This document shows positions 41,681-50,686 of a stretch of DNA of 64,000 nt, one piece after another. Numbering within the stretch: the stretch's first letter is position 1; every line of letters begins with the position of its first letter. The stretch comes from CAWBOY01 sp963790585 (GTDB lineage: Bacteria; Planctomycetota; Planctomycetia; Gemmatales; Gemmataceae). The stretch is from NCBI GenBank assembly GCA_963790585.1, contig CAWBOY010000003.1, positions 124,001 through 188,000 of the forward strand. Reading direction: 5' to 3'. The notes beneath the pieces are model-generated. The model had not been told where the DNA came from. It saw only the letters and a program-made list of their open reading frames with translations, and did no database searches. Both the position numbers and the translations under genes were made by a program.

Positions 41681-44602
41681 ATGAGTACGCCGACTCCGGG
41701 CCCAACCTCTCCCGCACCCAAACGCGGCATGGGCCGGACCGCCCAGGTGATTATTGTCAGTAGCGTGATGTTCACCTTCATCTCGTACTGGCGCACGGCC
41801 GCGGTCGTGTTGTGCGATCTCGCCAGCACCTCCTATTACATCGGCGGCATCGTCGAAAACGCCATCGGCAAGGCGGCGCCGTTCTTCATCCTCGCGGTCA
41901 TGCTCTTCAGCTATGCGGTCCGCTCGGTCTATATCGAGAGTTGTTCCCTCTTCGTGCGCGGCGGCGTCTACCGCGTCGTCAAAGAGGCGATGGGCGGCGT
42001 CCTCGGCAAGCTGTCGGTCTCGGCCCTACTCTTCGATTACATCCTGACCGGCCCGACGAGCGGCGTGTCGGCCGGGCAATATATGATTGGGCTCATCTTT
42101 CAATTCATTCGCGTTTGCAGCGAGCCGCTTTATTATTCGCTCAATCTTGGTATCTCTCCCGATGAAGCAGCCAAGATGGCAGGCAACAAAGAGGCTCTCG
42201 AAATTGCCTTGAGCAACGTGCTGGATTGGCGCAACCTGCTCCAGTCGTGGGGGTCCGTCGTCATCGCGGTGGCCATCACCGTTTACTTCTTCCGCCAGAA
42301 CGTGCGCGGGCTCCACGAGTCGAGCGAAAAGGCGCTCAAGATCATGATCGCCACCACGATCATGGCGGTCGTGATGATCCTTTGGTGTCTCATAACCTTG
42401 GCCTACAACGCGGCCTACGCGCCGAACAAGATCAATGAGCTAACCTGGAAGCCCGACCTTAGAAAGAAGGTCGAGTTTCGCACGATAATTGACAAAGACC
42501 CCACGACGGGGGATCTGCGCCTCGTCTGGGAAAAAGATCCGGCCACGGGGGAGCTTCTCGGTGAGCCGTTGGTCGAGAATGGCAAGCCCGTGGTCGACGC
42601 GGCCGGAAACCCTGTCTATAAGCCCAAGATCAACGACGCCTGGGATAAGCTTGGTTACCATCAGAGTCAGGAAGACCCGACCGGCATGTTGGATCGGCTA
42701 CTCACGGAAAAACAGACGCAAAGGCTCCGCGAGAAGAATCCGTATCAGCAGACGAACTGGCTGAGCTTCATCGGCCTGATCGGTCTCGTGATCGCCTTCG
42801 GCCATTCGATCCTGGCGATGTCGGGCGAAGAAACCCTGGCCCAGGTCTATCGCGAAGTCGAATCGCCGAAGATGCTGAACTTCAAAAAGGCGGCCTTTGT
42901 CGTCTTCGTCTACAGCCTGGTGCTGACGGCGGGCGTCAGCTTCCTGGCCGTCTTGATGATCCCCGATGAAGTGCGCATGAAGTTCTACAAGGACAATCTG
43001 ATTGGCGGCCTGACGCGCTATGTCCTTGGCCCGCCCTGGATGCAACTGTTGCTCGAAGGCTTCGTCGTCAGCGTCGGCTTCTTGATCCTCGCGGGAGCTG
43101 TGAACACGGCCATCATCGGCTCCAATGGCGTCTTGAATCGCGTGGCCGAGGACGGCGTGCTGCCTGACTGGTTCCTCAAACCGCATCCGCGTTATGGCAC
43201 AACGTATCGGCTGCTTTGGTTGATCCTGATAATGCAGGTCGCTGTTATCATCTTTAGCGGCGGCGATATGACGATTCTGGGAGAAGCCTACGCATTCGGC
43301 GTCGTTTGGAGCTTTGTCTTCAAGGCCTTGGCTATGATCGTCTTGCGCTACAAGGACAAGGCGCCGCGCGAGTACAAGGTCCCCTTCAATTTCAAGATCG
43401 CCGGCATCGAGATCCCGTTCGGCCTGATTATGATCTTCCTCATCCTGCTGTCGACGGCTCTTCTCAACCTGTTCACGAAGGAGGTCGCCACCATCGGCGG
43501 CGCTGCGTTTACGCTCGTGTTTTTCTTGATCTTCACCATCTCCGAACGCTATCACGAGAAAAAGAAGGAAGAGATAGGCCACAAGCACGAGCATATCGAG
43601 CAGTTCAATCAACAGACGACGCAGGAGATTTCGCGCAAGGGCCTGGGCCTCACCAAGGCCTATCGTAAACTGGTGTCGATCCGCTCGACGCAGAACCTGT
43701 ATATGCTCGAAAAAGCGCTCGATGAATCCGATCCCGACACGACCGACGTCGTCGTCATGACCGCCAAGATGGCGCCGGTCGGCGACGGGGCAGACCTACA
43801 CGCCCACGAACTGGATAGCTACGATCAGCAGCTGATGACGGCTGTGGTCGATCGCGCTGAGAAGGCGGGCAAGCAAGTCAGACCGGTGATCGTGCCGACG
43901 AATAATCCGCTTCACGCCATCCTGCAGGCGGCGAAGGATCTCGAAGTGCAGGAGCTGATTTTAGGCGCCTCGAACAAGAACACGGCGGACGAGCAGCTCG
44001 AACAGATCGCCTTTTACTGGATCAGTTTGCATGGCGGCAATCCCGCCCCGTTGACCGTGCGCATCCTTACCAAGGATCGCGACATGTACCTCGATCTCGC
44101 GGGTGGCAATCGCGTACCCAAGATCAGCGAGCGCCGCGCCCGCTCCGTCGCCGAACTTCGGGCCGCCGGCGTCGGCGTCGATAAGGTTATGCTGGTTCAT
44201 GACGGCAGCACGGACAATAGCGATCTGTTTCGTGCCGTTTTGACGATGCTCGACCCGAAAGTTCGCCTCGACCTGGTGCAGCTTCGCTCGACGAATGGCG
44301 AATCCTCGAACAGTCAGGCCGTGATCCAGCAAGATCAAGAGCAGGCGCGGCAATTGGGCCGGGACATGACTCGACTGGTGCTGAAAGCGGACACGGGAGC
44401 TGAAGTCGTCAAGCAAGCGCATGAGAACCAATACGATCTGATTATCGTGCCGATGCCCTCGGAGTCGCACACCGACCCGCTTGGCCAACTGGACGAAAGG
44501 GCGCGCTATATCGTCCGCAATGCCCACTGTCGAGTTTTGTTAGCCTCGACGCCGGCGATCCCCACCGAGGTCGTCGATCGGACGCCGAGCATGCGTCCGT
44601 GA
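41681..44602 (+). CDS. APC-superfamily permease with C-terminal universal-stress-like domains
   Basis: A 973-residue protein from the ATG at 41681. The first two thirds hold about 12 membrane helices (FFILAVMLFSYAVRSVYIES, FDYILTGPTSGVSAGQYMIG, WLSFIGLIGLVIAFGHSILA, AVIIFSGGDMTILGEAYAFG). Between helices lies an unusual charged insert of about 100 residues (near 42440-42750). The C-terminal third (about 680-970) reads as two Usp-like domains (VVVMTAKMAPVGDG, VIVPTNNPLHAILQAAKDLE, LILGASNKNTADEQ, VMLVHDGSTDNSDLF, DLIIVPMPSE). The layout fits amino-acid/polyamine or KUP-like permeases with a cytoplasmic regulatory tail. The substrate is unknown. It is expressed alone. Confidence 0.85.
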   Translation: MSTPTPGPTSPAPKRGMGRTAQVIIVSSVMFTFISYWRTAAVVLCDLASTSYYIGGIVENAIGKAAPFFILAVMLFSYAVRSVYIESCSLFVRGGVYRVVKEAMGGVLGKLSVSALLFDYILTGPTSGVSAGQYMIGLIFQFIRVCSEPLYYSLNLGISPDEAAKMAGNKEALEIALSNVLDWRNLLQSWGSVVIAVAITVYFFRQNVRGLHESSEKALKIMIATTIMAVVMILWCLITLAYNAAYAPNKINELTWKPDLRKKVEFRTIIDKDPTTGDLRLVWEKDPATGELLGEPLVENGKPVVDAAGNPVYKPKINDAWDKLGYHQSQEDPTGMLDRLLTEKQTQRLREKNPYQQTNWLSFIGLIGLVIAFGHSILAMSGEETLAQVYREVESPKMLNFKKAAFVVFVYSLVLTAGVSFLAVLMIPDEVRMKFYKDNLIGGLTRYVLGPPWMQLLLEGFVVSVGFLILAGAVNTAIIGSNGVLNRVAEDGVLPDWFLKPHPRYGTTYRLLWLILIMQVAVIIFSGGDMTILGEAYAFGVVWSFVFKALAMIVLRYKDKAPREYKVPFNFKIAGIEIPFGLIMIFLILLSTALLNLFTKEVATIGGAAFTLVFFLIFTISERYHEKKKEEIGHKHEHIEQFNQQTTQEISRKGLGLTKAYRKLVSIRSTQNLYMLEKALDESDPDTTDVVVMTAKMAPVGDGADLHAHELDSYDQQLMTAVVDRAEKAGKQVRPVIVPTNNPLHAILQAAKDLEVQELILGASNKNTADEQLEQIAFYWISLHGGNPAPLTVRILTKDRDMYLDLAGGNRVPKISERRARSVAELRAAGVGVDKVMLVHDGSTDNSDLFRAVLTMLDPKVRLDLVQLRSTNGESSNSQAVIQQDQEQARQLGRDMTRLVLKADTGAEVVKQAHENQYDLIIVPMPSESHTDPLGQLDERARYIVRNAHCRVLLASTPAIPTEVVDRTPSMRP

Positions 44603-44619
44603 TATTGGCTGGTATGTTG

Positions 44620-44696
44620 GCGAGCCGGGAGCGTCAGCGACCGGGGTGAAAGACGCGATTGCTGTAAAACTCCTGTCGCTGACGCTCCCGGCTCGC
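44620..44696. repeat. Family B palindrome
   Basis: Arms GCGAGCCGGGAGCGTCAGCG (44620-44639) and the reverse complement (44677-44696), with further partial pairing inside. It lies between the permease and the amidohydrolase, 18 bp after the permease stop. Confidence 0.85.
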
Positions 44697-44718
44697 AGCT
44701 AAACAATGGGGTTTTACA

Positions 44719-46389
44719 ATGTTTCGCATCTTCTTTCTTCTCGCGCTCCTGCTGACGCCCGCCGCTGCCCAAAGCGCCGACCTCGTCGTCGTCAACGCCA
44801 AAATTTGGACCGTCAATAAAGCGCAGCCGGAAGCGGAAGCTATGGCGGTCAGTCGTGATCGCATCGTCTTTATCGGCTCGACCGCGGACGCTCGCAAGCT
44901 CGTCGGGCCGGAAACGCGCGTTCTCGACCTCAAAGGCAAGCGCGTCGTTCCGGGCTTTCACGATAGCCATATTCACCTTCTCGGATCGGGCTTGAGCCTT
45001 TCGGAAGTCGCCCTCAAGGACGCGGCCGATGAAGCCGAGTTTGGCAAGCGCCTCAAGGAATTCGACAAGAAGCTGCCGCGCGACCGCTGGCTCACTGGCG
45101 GCGAGTGGGACCACGATCGAGCCTTCGCGGGGAAGCTGCCCGACGCGACGCTGTTGGATAAATATGTCGCCGATCGCCCCGTTTTTCTGCGGCGTTATGA
45201 CGGTCACATGGGCGTTGTGAACACGCGGGTTCTCAAGCTCGCCGGCATCACTGCCGCCACCAAGGATCCACCCGGAGGCGTGATCTATCGCAAGCCCGGC
45301 ACGCAGGAGCCGACCGGTTTGCTGCGCGACAACGCCATGGATCTGGTCGATAAGTTCATCCCGGCCCCGACCGATGCCGAGATCATCGAGGCGGTTCATA
45401 TCGCGCTTGCCGAGGCGGCACGCAACGGCGTCACCAGTGCGGTCGATATGGAAGGCAGCGGCGACGCCACGCGGCGCAAGCTGTTCGGCCTCTATCAACG
45501 ACTGGCCAAGTCGGGCAAGCTGACGATGCGGATCGACCTGCGCTGGCCGCTCGCCGATTGGAACAGCCTCGCCAAACTCGGCATCGAATCGGGCTTCGGC
45601 GACGAATGGGTGCGGATTGGCGGCCTCAAGGGCTTCATCGACGGCTCGCTCGGTTCGAGTACGGCCAAGATGTATACGCCGTTCGAGAATGAAAAGGGCA
45701 GCACCGGCGTCTGGGTGACGCCGCCGGAGAAATTGCGCGAGTATGTCCTCGCGGCCGACAAGGCTGGTCTCTCGGTCGCGGTCCATGCCATCGGCGACCG
45801 GGCCAACGCCGAGCTGCTCGACATCTTCGCGGACGTGACGAAGAAGAACGGCCCGCGCGATCGCCGCTTCCGTATCGAGCATGCCCAGCATCTTCGACCG
45901 CAGGATTACCCGCGCTTCAAGGAGATCGGCGTCATCGCGTCGATGCAGCCCTATCACGCCATCGACGATGGCCGCTGGGCCGAAGGTCGCATCGGCAAGG
46001 TTCGCTGCGCTTCGTCCTACGCCTTCCAATCGCTGCTCGACGCGGGTGCGCAGCTGGCGTTCGGCTCCGATTGGTCGGTGGCGCCGCTCAGCCCGATCCT
46101 CGGCATCGACGCCGCCGTCCATCGCCGCACGCTCGATGGGAAAGATCCCAACGGCTGGTTCCCCGAGCAGCGCATCAGCGTCGAAGCCGCGATCGAGGCC
46201 TACACCAAGACGGCCGCCTACGCGATGTTCCAGGAGAAGAATTTGGGCACATTAGAGGTCGGTAAACTCGCCGATTTCGTCGTCTTGTCGCGCGACATCC
46301 TCGACAAAGCCGAGCGCGAGAATATCGCGAAAACAGAAGTGTTACTAACCGCCGTCGGCGGCAAAGTGGTGTTTGAAAAGATGAAATGA
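44719..46389 (+). CDS. Secreted amidohydrolase, YtcJ-like
   Basis: A 556-residue intact metal-dependent hydrolase. A signal peptide (MFRIFFLLALLLTPAAAQSA) precedes the YtcJ-type start DLVVVNAKIWTVNKAQPEAE. The HxH metal pair is in GFHDSHIHLLGSG, further metal ligands in AVHAIGDRANAELL and FRIEHAQHLRP, and the last Asp in AFGSDWSVAPLSP; FIDGSLGSSTA is a family block. Members include N-substituted formamide deformylase and relatives of broad specificity. It is exported. There is no obvious operon partner. Confidence 0.93.
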   Translation: MFRIFFLLALLLTPAAAQSADLVVVNAKIWTVNKAQPEAEAMAVSRDRIVFIGSTADARKLVGPETRVLDLKGKRVVPGFHDSHIHLLGSGLSLSEVALKDAADEAEFGKRLKEFDKKLPRDRWLTGGEWDHDRAFAGKLPDATLLDKYVADRPVFLRRYDGHMGVVNTRVLKLAGITAATKDPPGGVIYRKPGTQEPTGLLRDNAMDLVDKFIPAPTDAEIIEAVHIALAEAARNGVTSAVDMEGSGDATRRKLFGLYQRLAKSGKLTMRIDLRWPLADWNSLAKLGIESGFGDEWVRIGGLKGFIDGSLGSSTAKMYTPFENEKGSTGVWVTPPEKLREYVLAADKAGLSVAVHAIGDRANAELLDIFADVTKKNGPRDRRFRIEHAQHLRPQDYPRFKEIGVIASMQPYHAIDDGRWAEGRIGKVRCASSYAFQSLLDAGAQLAFGSDWSVAPLSPILGIDAAVHRRTLDGKDPNGWFPEQRISVEAAIEAYTKTAAYAMFQEKNLGTLEVGKLADFVVLSRDILDKAERENIAKTEVLLTAVGGKVVFEKMK

Positions 46390-46394
46390 TGACT

Positions 46395-46466
46395 GAGCCT
46401 GAAGCGTGAGCGAAGAGCATTTGGTATCTCCAAATACAAAATGCTCTTCGCTCACGCTTCAGGCTC
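46395..46466. repeat. Family B-like palindrome, perfect 26-bp arms
   Basis: GAGCCTGAAGCGTGAGCGAA (start of arm 46395-46420) pairs exactly with 46441-46466 around a short loop. It separates the convergent amidohydrolase and secreted-protein genes and probably ends both transcripts. Confidence 0.88.
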
Positions 46467-46493
46467 GGATAGTCGCTCCAGGGCTGTTGAGCG

Positions 46494-47095
46494 TCACTTC
46501 TTCACGGCGCCGGCCTCGAACTTCTTCAATTCGACGACGATCTCTTGCCCGCCTGTCTTGATGACCTGTTTGACCAGGCCGATATTCTCGGCAAAGTAAA
46601 AGACGCAGCTGATCTTCATTCCAGCCGCGTCAAGGTCGTCGCTCGACGCGGTGAACGTCTTGTACGCGGTGCTGCCGATCTTAATTTCGGCCTCGTCGAG
46701 TTTGAACGTGCCCTTGATCGGTTCGCCGAGGGCTTTGGTGTCGACTTCCCAGGTATCGCCCTTTTTCAAAGGCAGTTTGAGGAAGCGAATGGGTTTGTCC
46801 GGCTTCTTGTCGCCGAAGGAATCGCGATAAACGCCGTCATCTTTGACGCAGACATGCTCGTAGGCGATGATGTTTTTCGGCTCGCTGGCCGCGGACATTT
46901 CAATCCGGCGCACATATCTTTGCCGACAAGTTCGTGTTTGACGACCTTGAGGATAAAGTCGCGGTCCCCGGCCTTGTAGGTCCAGGTGTTGCCGATTTGC
47001 AGAGGACAATAGGGAGTCTCTTTGACCTTATCTTGTGCCCGAACGGCCTGGGCTGTTAAAGCCAATGCCAGGGAAGCGCAAACGAGCCACTTCAT
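46494..47095 (-). CDS. Secreted protein of unknown function (frameshift near 46909)
   Basis: The ATG at 47093-47095, preceded by GGGAG, gives MKWLVCASLALALTAQAVRA (signal peptide) and YCPLQIGNTWTYKAGDRDFI, then the frame fails after VGKDMCA. One base added near 46907-46911 restores IEMSAASEPKNIIAYEHVCV to the end at 46494 (about 200 residues), with later LPLKKGDTWEVDTKALGEPI and FYFAENIGLVKQVIKTGGQE. The pattern (IGNTWTY near the start, IGLVKQV near the end) is a recurrent planctomycete exported family without assigned function. No neighbour suggests a role. Confidence 0.7.
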
Positions 47096-47572
47096 GAATA
47101 TCTCCCGATGAAGTCGATGAGTTACCTTTGCCATGTCTTTATGGTATGGCCCACGGACCTGATCCGCCAGCGCGGAAAATACGCCGATTTTTCTTGTCAG
47201 CCGGCAAAGCGGCTGCTATGGTTTATACAGTCCAGATATCTGGACCCATCACAGGGAGTCGTTGCTCCGACCCCTCCAACACGACGTCCGCTACCCACCT
47301 TGTTGGAGGGCTACCATGTTTCACCGCTGCGCCGATTCTCTCCTACCTTCCCGCCGCGCCGATTCTCATTTTTGGTCTTATTGACGCGATTTCCATTGCT
47401 TGACCGCGACGGCGCCAAGGTGAATTTGCAAGATTGCTTGTCACCGTGCGCGAGCAGCCGTTATAGTTATTAGGGTGAACGAATTGCGTTCCCCAAGCCT
47501 CGATTCTTGCTTCGCTTGCCGTTTTGTGCCCGTTCGCTTACACCGATTATGTACCTAATTGAGGGAATGACA
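47096..47572. other. Intergenic region, nothing convincing
   Basis: A 477-bp divergent gap between the secreted protein and tatA. It contains the small palindrome TCCAGATATCTGGA near 47231-47244. Reading frames here lack starts with SD sites and familiar composition, so none is annotated. Confidence 0.6.
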
Positions 47573-47905
47573 ATGACGCCGATTTTCGCTTTCGGTCTTG
47601 GTCCTATGCAGATTGTTTTGATTTTGGTGGTGGGCGTGGTAATCTTCGGACGCCGGCTGCCCGAGGTCGGCAAGTATCTCGGCAAGGGAATTGTCGAATT
47701 CAAGAAGGGCCTGAAGGGCCTCGAGGACGAGTTCGATATCGGCCTCAATTCGAGCCCCGCGCCGCGTCACGATCCGATCACGACGGAACCGGCCCGCCCC
47801 CCGCAACGGATCGCCACGACCGCGCCGAAGTTCGAAGACGGAATCGTAGCGGCTCCGCCAGCGACGACCTCGATCCCGAACCCAACCGCCGCTCCGAAGG
47901 TCTAA
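47573..47905 (+). CDS. tatA: Twin-arginine translocase subunit TatA/TatE
   Basis: About 110 residues: a short periplasmic start, one membrane helix (GPMQIVLILVVGVVIFG) and the diagnostic amphipathic helix RRLPEVGKYLGKGIVEFKKG, followed by an acidic, Pro-rich tail. The second ATG of an ATGACAATG pair (47573) is chosen since GAGGG is then 6-7 bases upstream; the other is at 47567. TatA oligomers form the Tat pore that would export DUF1501-type proteins with RR signals seen in this window. tatC is not here. Confidence 0.93.
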   Translation: MTPIFAFGLGPMQIVLILVVGVVIFGRRLPEVGKYLGKGIVEFKKGLKGLEDEFDIGLNSSPAPRHDPITTEPARPPQRIATTAPKFEDGIVAAPPATTSIPNPTAAPKV

Positions 47906-47953
47906 GAGAAAGAATCGAGGGGACCAAAACGCGACGTTCGGTCCCCAATAGCC

Positions 47954-48026
47954 GGGCGCTTAACTCAGCGGCTAGAGTGCCATCCTCACACGGTGGAAGT
48001 CACTGGTTCGAATCCAGTAGCGCCCA
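47954..48026 (+). tRNA. tRNA-Val (CAC)
   Basis: A 73-nt cloverleaf: acceptor GGGCGCT with AGCGCCC, D-arm ACTC/GAGT, anticodon arm CCATC-CTCACAC-GGTGG (anticodon CAC), variable loop AAGTC, T-arm ACTGG-TTCGAAT-CCAGT, discriminator A; no encoded CCA. It lies 48 bp after the tatA stop. Confidence 0.95.
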
Positions 48027-48624
48027 ATGACCTAACTCCTATCACCGAAGCGGCTTACGCTTTCCTTTCGACAGTCGAACGTGCGGTCTGAGAATCGAGA
48101 TCTTCGGTGCGCGCACTGAAATCGATTCAAAAGGTTTGCACAATTGTCTGACCGCATCGCTGAAACGCGATTTTTGTACAGAAATGTGCTGAGCCGGGAA
48201 GAGGAAAGTGGACGCGGCTCGATTTGCCTTGACAACTGTCGCTGACTAACCTCTTTACCATGGCAATCGCTCCTCGACAAGCTCCTGGTGGCTGCTATTA
48301 TCACGTTCTCTACCGTCGAGAAAACGAGCTGCATCCTCCTTTCCGAGCGACACCGCATCATGTGGATACGGGAAATGTATGAGGACGAATTATGACGCGC
48401 CACGCAGGGCGAGCCGACGATAGACACGATCGAGGTGGCCGAGTTCGAGTCGCAAGGGGACATCAAAATGTGGCTGGCCAAACATGCGCCGGTATTGGTG
48501 TTGTAGCGCTTACCCAGGCTCCGCTCCAAACGGATTCATACAAATTATTTTCACGCGGCTTATCTCGGCTGCGATGTACGAGTGTTGCGGCGGATGGCCC
48601 GCCGTAACACTCGAGCGCTGGTCA
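48027..48624. other. Gene-poor region with decayed fragments
   Basis: This 598-bp region shows no intact gene. At 48260-48382 a 40-residue frame (MAIAPRQAPGGCYYHVLYRR then ENELHPPF) resembles the N-terminus of RAYT transposases. Near 48407-48506 a start-less frame reads GEPTIDTIEVAEFESQGDIK then MWLAKHAPVLVL before TAG. Both look like debris next to the tRNA-Val gene, a common insertion site. Confidence 0.45.
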
Positions 48625-49065
48625 TCATTCCGCCCAGTCGCGCGGTTTGCCGTCGAGCTTTCCCATCCGCTCTTCACGCACATACTTGTGGCATTTAACA
48701 CAGCTCAAGGTCATCTCGACATAGGCCAGGGCAGCGCCATCGACATTTTTTTCCTTGGCGCTCTTTATAACCGCCTCGGCGTTGGCGCGAAACTGGTCGC
48801 TGTAGATTTCGTACCTCGGCGACTTGATGACGCGCCATTCGGCGTCCTTGCTAATTCGAATCAACTCGTCAGCGCTCTTGCTCATCAGCGCAAAGTCGTT
48901 CAGCGCGACTCCCTCCAATAGTTTTTGAGCCTGCTGCAGCTTCTTTTGCATCAAGCTGGCCGCCTTTTCTTTGTCCTTCGGTACAAGCTTATCTTCACCT
49001 TGTGCATCAGGCAGAGTTAGTGCAAGTGCCAACAGCGCAAATGCGACTTTCGAGGTGCGGTTCAT
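48625..49065 (-). CDS. Small secreted c-type cytochrome-like protein
   Basis: A 146-residue protein. From the ATG at 49063-49065 (AGGAG 10 bases upstream) it has a signal peptide (MNRTSKVAFALLALALTLPD), a four-helix-like body (LMQKKLQQAQKLLEGVALND, LIRISKDAEWRVIKSPRYEI, YSDQFRANAEAVIKSAKEKN) and one haem site LSCVKCHKYVRE near the C-terminus. One CxxCH at the end of a helical bundle is the cytochrome c' / cytochrome-b562-like arrangement. It is likely periplasmic and electron-carrying or gas-binding; the partner is unknown. Confidence 0.8.
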   Translation of the reverse strand: MNRTSKVAFALLALALTLPDAQGEDKLVPKDKEKAASLMQKKLQQAQKLLEGVALNDFALMSKSADELIRISKDAEWRVIKSPRYEIYSDQFRANAEAVIKSAKEKNVDGAALAYVEMTLSCVKCHKYVREERMGKLDGKPRDWAE

Positions 49066-49769
49066 CGAACAATGCTCCTGAATAACGAGCGACAGATAGA
49101 GAACATCAATAAACGCCCGGGACGAGGCGATTCCGTAGGCGATCGCTGTGATCCCGCCCACGAGCGATCCATACTTAGACGATCGCGAAGCGGCGATGCA
49201 CGGTCAGCCGTGTGCTATCACGCGAGACGTCAGTGGCTCGGAGCATCGGCAGGCACGACAAATATGGCGGGCGTAATAGGCTCCGGCCTGTTCGCCGGGA
49301 GTTCGTCCGGCCAGTGCGCGCGTCACAGTCGATAAATGCGGCTAGTGCTCTGTCAACGCTAAGAATTGGGGTCGCTTTGCCGTCCCTCACTGGGAATTCT
49401 CGCCATATTTTTCGTTACCAACCCCAAAATCAAGCGTTGACAGAGCACTAGCTGCTTAGGAGCAATTGCAGTGCCGAAGGATGCCTGGCTGGAATTGGCA
49501 CGCCTTCCAGACCAAGTAGGGCCGTCGATCGGCTTAATTCCCTGAAAATAACCGTGCGATGTGAGACACGACATTGGAAGTGGGCACAAGCACAGTCTAG
49601 TTATCTGTGCGGAAGAGGCGCAAGCACACCGATTCCGCACAGCAACGCTAAAAGGTTTTCAATCCTGACATCCTTGGGTTCAGTCGTTGCGGATGTCGCC
49701 AGACTTCGATAAGTTCGGATCTGCGCATTCGACGCGAAAGATTTAACAAAATCCGGGTTCGTCAGAATA
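49066..49769. other. Gene-poor region holding a CTAG element
   Basis: Apart from the 110-bp element at 49342-49451 no gene or RNA is seen in these 704 bp. Short frames near 49359-49786 lack SD sites and known motifs. Confidence 0.55.
49342..49451. mobile_element. 110-bp CTAG-ended element, copy 2
   Basis: Identical to 32951-33060 over all 110 bp, with the same 19-bp terminal inverted repeats starting CTAGTGCTCTGTCAACGCT. Perfect identity over 16 kb of separation means recent transposition. Confidence 0.9.
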
Positions 49770-50514
49770 AAAGGGGTCAGGTTCATTTATTGACGCACTC
49801 GCCGCGGTGCATATACTAGCTAATATGGCACGACGCTTGCGCTGTGCTGACGCGGGTTATGTCTACCATGTCCTCAATCGAGCCTTGGGACGTGCGACAT
49901 TGTTTCACAAAGCCCCGGACTATGCAGCCTTCGAGAATATCTTGCGCAAGCCTGGGAACGCTCAGCCATGCGCCTTTTGGCTTACGTCGTGATGCCAAAC
50001 CATTGGCACCTAGTTGTTTGGCCCGAACGCGACGGCGATATGACCAGCTATCTGCAATGGTTGACCGTGACGCACGTTCGCCGTTGGCATGCGCATCACC
50101 ATACGCACGGAACGGGGCCGATTTACCAGGGTCGTTTCAAATCATTTCCGATTCAGGACGGCGACCACTTTTTGACGGTGTGCCGATATGTCGAGCGGAA
50201 TCCGCTGCGTGCCGGTATGGTGGACCGGGCGGAAAAGTGGCGTTGGTCGAGTCTGTGGCACCGAACGCATGAGACCTGCGTGCCATGGCTGACGCCCTGG
50301 CCGGTCGCGGTGCCAGTTGGCTGGACGGCCCATGTCAACGGACCGGAGACGGAGTCAGAATTGGCGGCATTGCGGCGTTCCGTGGTGCGTGGTGCGCCTT
50401 ATGGTGACGATGGCTGGCAACAGCGAACGGCGGCGCGTTTAGGTTTGGAATCGTCTCTGCGGGACCGGGGTAGGCCGGTGAAGAATGAGGGCGATAAATG
50501 AACCTGACCCCTTT
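49770..50514 (+). mobile_element. RAYT element copy 1 (745 bp)
   Basis: The unit is bounded by 49770-49790 (AAAGGGGTCAGGTTCATTTA plus T) and its exact reverse complement at 50494-50514. It carries one transposase reading frame, here frameshifted. The same unit, 1 bp longer, is found at 55480-56225. The shared part includes the segment between the left end and the start codon (GACGCACTCGCCGCGGTGCA). Confidence 0.88.
49825..50501 (+). pseudogene. REP-associated tyrosine transposase, frameshifted copy
   Basis: From ATG 49825 the protein reads MARRLRCADAGYVYHVLNRA to AAFENILRK, then a stop. Against the copy at 55535 one base is missing in TTGCGGCAAGC near 49945; the remainder (MRLLAYVVMPNHWHLVVWPE through CRYVERNPLRAGMVDRAEKW) is intact in another frame to 50501. 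Unlike the other frameshifts in the window, this one can be checked directly against an in-window sister copy. The HUH motif PNHWH and the catalytic Tyr of CRYVERNP are preserved in the broken frame. Confidence 0.88.
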
Positions 50515-50569
50515 GATTTGTTTGATTTTCCTAACGGGTCTTTGATTTGTTTGATTTTCCTAACGGGTC
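50512..50569. repeat. 29-bp tandem duplication
   Basis: The unit TTTGATTTGTTTGATTTTCC plus TAACGGGTC is present at 50512-50540 and again at 50541-50569 without change. It starts within the right end of RAYT copy 1. Confidence 0.9.
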
Positions 50570-50686
50570 TACATCAAGTCCTCCTTTTCTAAGCATCTTG
50601 GCGCAGGATGCGGCCCTTTGGTTTTGTTTTGATCTAGACATCCTTGTCCGCGCGGCCGTAATCGGCACTCGTGACGTGACCTGAGA

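Noticed and set aside
42698..43612. A 304-codon minus-strand frame
   Set aside because: Lies opposite membrane helices of the permease; charged, repetitive composition is the complement of hydrophobic codons.
44506..46122. A 538-codon minus-strand frame opposite the amidohydrolase
   Set aside because: It is the complement of a GC-rich, well-conserved amidohydrolase gene and has no recognisable domain; antisense frames of this size are expected at this composition.
47128..47473. Short plus-strand frames upstream of tatA
   Set aside because: No SD, no motif and unusual composition; they overlap one another in different frames.
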